Positions 6,201 to 9,131 of a DNA stretch of 9,131 nucleotides are shown here, one piece after another. The notes beneath the pieces were generated by a model. It was not told the DNA's origin, made no database searches, and was given only the letters and a program-made list of their open reading frames with translations. The DNA is taken from the NCBI GenBank assembly GCA_937944035.1, contig CALDZQ010000187.1, positions 1-9,131 on the forward strand. The letters are read 5' to 3'. Position 1 is the stretch's first letter, and every line of letters begins with the position of its first letter. This DNA is from an uncultured Neomegalonema sp. (GTDB taxonomy: Bacteria; Pseudomonadota; Alphaproteobacteria; Rhodobacterales; Rhodobacteraceae). The position numbers and the translations under genes are program-made.

Positions 6201-7235
6201 CTATCGCTTTTTAGGTTTTCCGGCCTGCTTGGCGCGACGGTCGGCGAGGGTTTCGGTGTTTTCGCGATCCTCAATGACCAATTTTTGCCATCGGGCGAGG
6301 CGCGCGGCGTCGACCTCACCCCGCTCCACGGCGGCGAGGACGGCGCAGGCCGGTTCAACCGTGTGCGTGCAATCGTTAAAGCGGCACTGGCTGGTCAGGG
6401 CGTGGATGTCAGCAAAGACGCTGGCGACGCCGAACTCCGCATCGGTCAGCTGAAGCTCGCGCATTCCCGGCGTGTCGAGAACCGCGCAGCCGCCCGGCAG
6501 GATGTGCAGGTGACGGTGGGTGGTTGTGTGGCGGCCTTTGGCGTCATCTTCACGGATGGCGCGCGTCTCAATGGAGTCCGTGCCTGACAGCGCATTCGCG
6601 AGGGTGGATTTACCAACGCCGGAGGAGCCTAAGAACGCCACCGTCCGGCCCGGCTGACACCACTCGGCCAGCTTAGCGCCGGGTTCGTCGCCGCGCGCAT
6701 CCAACGTCACCACCACCAAGTCCCGCGTAATCGCGGCAGCCTCGCGGACATAAGCGGTTGGGTCATCACACAGATCGGTTTTGGTGAGCAGGATCACCGG
6801 AACGATCCCGGCCTCGAACGCGAGGGCGACATAGCGCTCAAGACGGGCAACGTTAAAATCGGCGTTGCAGGACGTGACGATGAACGCGGTGTCGAGATTG
6901 GCGGCGATCAACTGTTCCGAACGGTCATGCCCTGCGGCGCGGCGCTTGATGAGGCTTTTGCGCTCCAACACACGGCTGGCGCGCGGATTCTCACGGTCGA
7001 GAAGCAGCCAGTCCCCGACAGTGGCGGCGGGACCGGGCGGAATGGTTGTGTCAACCCCATCCCCCAACACATGCAGTTTACGCCGGTGAACTTGCGTGAT
7101 GCGGACGGGGGGCGTCGCGGCAAGGGTCTCCGCGTCAATCTGGTCAGCAAAAAACGGCTGCCAGCCGAGTGTTTGGAGGGCGGAGAGGGTTTGCCCACCC
7201 GCACCTGACACGGGCAACGCCTCGTCTTGTATCAT
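6201..7235 (-). CDS. rsgA: Ribosome small-subunit-dependent GTPase A (RsgA)
   Basis: A 344-residue protein from the ATG at 7235. Order of parts: OB-fold region with VGDWLLLD (73-80); then the circularly permuted GTPase core with G4 TKTD (151-154), G1 GSSGVGKST (203-211), the switch segment KGRHTTTHR (233-241) and G3 DTPGM (254-258); then the zinc site C284, C289, H291, C297 in the C-x4-C-x-H-x5-C pattern; and a basic tail ending GKPKKR. RsgA binds the 30S subunit and uses GTP hydrolysis in late 16S/30S maturation in the cytoplasm. An in-frame ATG at 7319 would add 28 residues, but it lies upstream of a good promoter (7278-7306), and those residues do not look like family sequence, so 7235 is preferred. 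The stop is 3 bp from the stop of the convergent RTX gene. Confidence 0.95.
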   Translation of the reverse strand: MIQDEALPVSGAGGQTLSALQTLGWQPFFADQIDAETLAATPPVRITQVHRRKLHVLGDGVDTTIPPGPAATVGDWLLLDRENPRASRVLERKSLIKRRAAGHDRSEQLIAANLDTAFIVTSCNADFNVARLERYVALAFEAGIVPVILLTKTDLCDDPTAYVREAAAITRDLVVVTLDARGDEPGAKLAEWCQPGRTVAFLGSSGVGKSTLANALSGTDSIETRAIREDDAKGRHTTTHRHLHILPGGCAVLDTPGMRELQLTDAEFGVASVFADIHALTSQCRFNDCTHTVEPACAVLAAVERGEVDAARLARWQKLVIEDRENTETLADRRAKQAGKPKKR

Positions 7236-7255
7236 AAGTATACGCGTTTCGGCAT
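7232..7255 (-). CDS. Possible seven-codon upstream ORF coupled to rsgA
   Basis: A GGAGAG ribosome site (7264-7259) sits 3 bases before ATG at 7255, which opens the reading frame MPKRVYL and then stops at TGA (7234-7232). That stop overlaps the rsgA ATG (7235-7233) as ATGA. No good ribosome site lies directly before the rsgA ATG, so translation of rsgA could depend on termination and restart from this leader. The arrangement is seen in the sequence; translation of the peptide is inferred. Confidence 0.45.
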   Translation of the reverse strand: MPKRVYL

Positions 7256-7277
7256 CGGCTCTCCGTGGGTTGTGCCG

Positions 7278-7306
7278 AGTGTATGATGGCTTGAGGTGCG
7301 AGGCAA
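7278..7306 (-). promoter_or_regulatory. Promoter for rsgA
   Basis: On the minus strand TTGCCT (7306-7301) and TACACT (7283-7278) are exactly 17 bases apart, a good match to the housekeeping consensus. Transcription would start near 7271, giving a leader of about 36 bases that includes the GGAGAG site and the short upstream ORF. It lies downstream of the alternative ATG at 7319 and so supports the shorter RsgA. Confidence 0.6.
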
Positions 7307-7417
7307 GGATAGCGCACATCGCCGCGCAGGCTGTGGCGGCCTACGGGATCAAGGCAAGCGTTTTCAAGGGCATTGGGTTCACTGCCCGACTCGGACAACA
7401 CGCCAAAACAATGAGAC

Positions 7418-7447
7418 AAAAAAGCCCGGCGGATCACGCCGGGCTTT
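7418..7447 (-). terminator. Intrinsic terminator of the ABC binding-protein gene
   Basis: Read on the minus strand, an 11-bp perfect stem, AAAGCCCGGCG (7447-7437) with CGCCGGGCTTT (7431-7421), has a 5-base loop and is followed by a run of six T (7423-7418, partly in the stem). It lies 24 bases past the stop codon at 7472. It separates this gene from rsgA, which has its own promoter. Confidence 0.93.
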
Positions 7448-7471
7448 CGTTATTTCAGGTTTCAAACCCGC

Positions 7472-9028
7472 TTATTCCATCACGAGATCGCCCAGATAAG
7501 GGAAGTTCATCGCGTTGACGACTGCGCCGATATTGACGCCCTTACGCGCACCCCATGCGAGGTTCTGCCAGTGGAACGGCACGAACGCGGCATCGTCATA
7601 GAGAGTCTTCTCTACGAGTTGCAGCATTTCCGCGCGACGCGCATCATCCGTTTCTTTCAGGCTCAATTCAGTCAGCGCATCAACCACGACGTTCGAGTAA
7701 GCACCGGAGTTATACTGGCCACGACCCGTTTCGGTGTTCGGGGTCATTGCGAGGAATTCGTAGAAGTTCGCGGAATCCTCTGTATCCGAGTGCCAGCCGA
7801 TCATCATAATGTCCGCAGCGCGCTCATCAAATTTAGGCCAGTATTGCGCCTTTGGCATCGTGGTCAGCTCAACCTTGATGCCGATTTTTGCCAGCATAGC
7901 CGCCGATGCTTCACAGATTTTGAAATCGTTCACATAACGGTTGTTCGGGCACATCATCGACACTTCAAGACCATCGCCATAGCCGGCCTCATCCATCAGC
8001 TTCTGCGCCGCCGCCACGTCGAAACGCGGTTTCAGGTCAGGGTGATAGCCGAGATACCCGTCAGGACTCATCTGCGCAGCCGTGGTTGCAAATCCGCGCA
8101 TAATCTTCTTGACGATGCCGTCATTGTTGATCGCGTGAACGATCGCCTGACGAACGCGCACATCCTTGAATGCCTCAACGCGGTCCTGGTTCAGTTGCAG
8201 CGTGATAATGCGCGTGCCCGGCATCGTCACCAGCGTTGTGCCGGAGTCTTTCTCGACACGGTCAAGATCGTTCGGCGGCACAGGCGCGATGAAATCGACA
8301 TCCCCGGCCAGCAGAGCGGCCACGCGGGTCGGCGCTTCTTTAATCGGTGTGAAGACGATTTCCTCAACGTTACCGGGAGAATCCGTATCCCAATAGTCTT
8401 TGTTGCGCTCGAACACGACCTTGATGCCCTGCTCGCGCTCGGTAATCATGAACGGGCCTGTGCCGGACATATTCTGCGAGGCAAAGCTGTTGCCGTGCTT
8501 GGCGATTTCCGCTTTGTCAGCGCCATCGTCGGTTTTGCCCGAATAAAACTTGCTGTCCATCGGGAAAATATAGGTCGAGTTGTGCAGGACGAGCGGGAAC
8601 GGCCCGTCGGTTTTGATTTCAATCGTGTAGTCATCCACAGCCGTCAGGCTCTTGAACGGCACGAAAACACCCTTGAAATCAGGGCTTTCTTTGATGCGAT
8701 CAAAGGTCCAGACCACATCGGCAGCGGTCATTTCGTTGCCGGAATGGAATTTCACCCCCTCGCGCAGGGTAAAGCGCATCGTGGTCGCATCCACACGCTC
8801 CCAAGACGTTGCAAGGCGCGGCTCAAATCCGAGTTCCTGCGTCCAGCGGATGAGCGGATCAAACACCATATGCGACAACTGCAATGTGCCGCCAGACAGC
8901 TGCTCATGCGGGTCAAGGGATACGGGGTCCGCATCATACGCCATTCTCAACGTGTTAGCCTGCACGCCGCTTGCCAGTCCACCGGCCAACGCCAGCGCCG
9001 CAACGGCCATCATAAGCGATTTTCTCAT
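7472..9028 (-). CDS. Periplasmic peptide-type ABC transporter substrate-binding protein (SBP family 5)
   Basis: A 518-residue precursor from the ATG at 9028, chosen because GGGAGA (9043-9038) lies 9 bases upstream and the signal peptide begins here; an in-frame ATG at 9115 would bury the signal. The Sec signal has M-R-K, hydrophobic MMAVAALALAGGLA, and a likely cut after VQA at residue 24. The mature protein starts NTLRMAYDADPVSLDPHE. The family signature of DppA/OppA-type binding proteins is clear: FTLREGVKFHSGNEMTAADV (86-105) with VWTFDRI following. Such proteins capture di/oligopeptides, nickel, glutathione or other ligands for an ABC importer; the ligand cannot be told from sequence. It is followed by a strong terminator, so no permease or ATPase gene is downstream; partners must be upstream beyond base 9131 or elsewhere. 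The 103 bases upstream hold no convincing promoter. Confidence 0.93.
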   Translation of the reverse strand: MRKSLMMAVAALALAGGLASGVQANTLRMAYDADPVSLDPHEQLSGGTLQLSHMVFDPLIRWTQELGFEPRLATSWERVDATTMRFTLREGVKFHSGNEMTAADVVWTFDRIKESPDFKGVFVPFKSLTAVDDYTIEIKTDGPFPLVLHNSTYIFPMDSKFYSGKTDDGADKAEIAKHGNSFASQNMSGTGPFMITEREQGIKVVFERNKDYWDTDSPGNVEEIVFTPIKEAPTRVAALLAGDVDFIAPVPPNDLDRVEKDSGTTLVTMPGTRIITLQLNQDRVEAFKDVRVRQAIVHAINNDGIVKKIMRGFATTAAQMSPDGYLGYHPDLKPRFDVAAAQKLMDEAGYGDGLEVSMMCPNNRYVNDFKICEASAAMLAKIGIKVELTTMPKAQYWPKFDERAADIMMIGWHSDTEDSANFYEFLAMTPNTETGRGQYNSGAYSNVVVDALTELSLKETDDARRAEMLQLVEKTLYDDAAFVPFHWQNLAWGARKGVNIGAVVNAMNFPYLGDLVME

Positions 9029-9131
9029 CGACTTTATTCTCCCGAAGAATGAGATCATGCCGCGCTGTTGCACGGTCATTAACGCTAAACTTTCACCATT
9101 CGCTCCGGTTGTCACGGGGTACAGCGAAAAA

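Noticed and set aside
7236..7319. Longer RsgA starting at the ATG at 7319
   Set aside because: The start would lie upstream of a good promoter, has no ribosome site, and the 28 extra residues do not resemble RsgA.
7256..7417. Small gene or RNA in the gap before rsgA
   Set aside because: Plus-strand frames are open but lack a ribosome site and recognisable features; apart from the rsgA promoter and leader I see nothing supportable.
7571..9052. A 493-codon open frame on the plus strand opposite the binding-protein gene
   Set aside because: His/Arg-rich translation with no family features; the minus-strand gene has a signal peptide, ribosome site, terminator and clear family signature.

Overview
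The window looks like alphaproteobacterial chromosome, most probably Rhodobacterales (Roseobacter lineage). This is inferred from an Irr-type Fur-family regulator, an entericidin-type small lipoprotein, GC-rich coding DNA and general protein character; no rRNA or tRNA is present to confirm it. I see no tRNA, rRNA, CRISPR array, insertion sequence, integrase or att site.

Layout, left to right. (1) 1-329, minus: 5' part of an irr-like gene, cut by the window edge. (2) 488-1093, plus: recR, divergent from irr. (3) 1191-1343, plus: a 50-residue entericidin-like lipoprotein, with a good sigma-EcfG-type promoter candidate just upstream and a strong intrinsic terminator at 1412-1444. (4) 1500-2228, plus: HAD-superfamily hydrolase annotated by type as 'haloacid dehalogenase type II'. 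(5) 2229-2420: an AT-rich gap (about a quarter G+C over 2229-2357 by hand count) carrying a perfect 13-bp inverted repeat. (6) 2421-6197, plus: a 1258-residue protein without a Sec signal, built from a RIFT-barrel-like N-terminal domain interrupted by an acidic Pro/Thr/Asp linker, an alpha/alpha-toroid-like central region, and two RTX calcium-binding arrays, each closed by a cap resembling a type I secretion target domain. (7) 6201-7235, minus: rsgA, tail-to-tail with the RTX gene with only 3 bp between stops, preceded by a good promoter and a seven-codon upstream ORF whose stop overlaps its start. (8) 7472-9028, minus: a periplasmic peptide/nickel-type ABC transporter binding protein with its own intrinsic terminator.

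Most genes are conserved housekeeping or stress functions (iron response, recombinational repair, ribosome assembly, nutrient uptake) and do not form one operon. The RTX gene and its AT-rich leader are the accessory-looking part. The best reading is a secreted, calcium-folded carbohydrate-active (possibly lyase-like) or surface protein. The T1SS exporter is not in the window, and the enzymatic activity is inferred only from fold resemblance.
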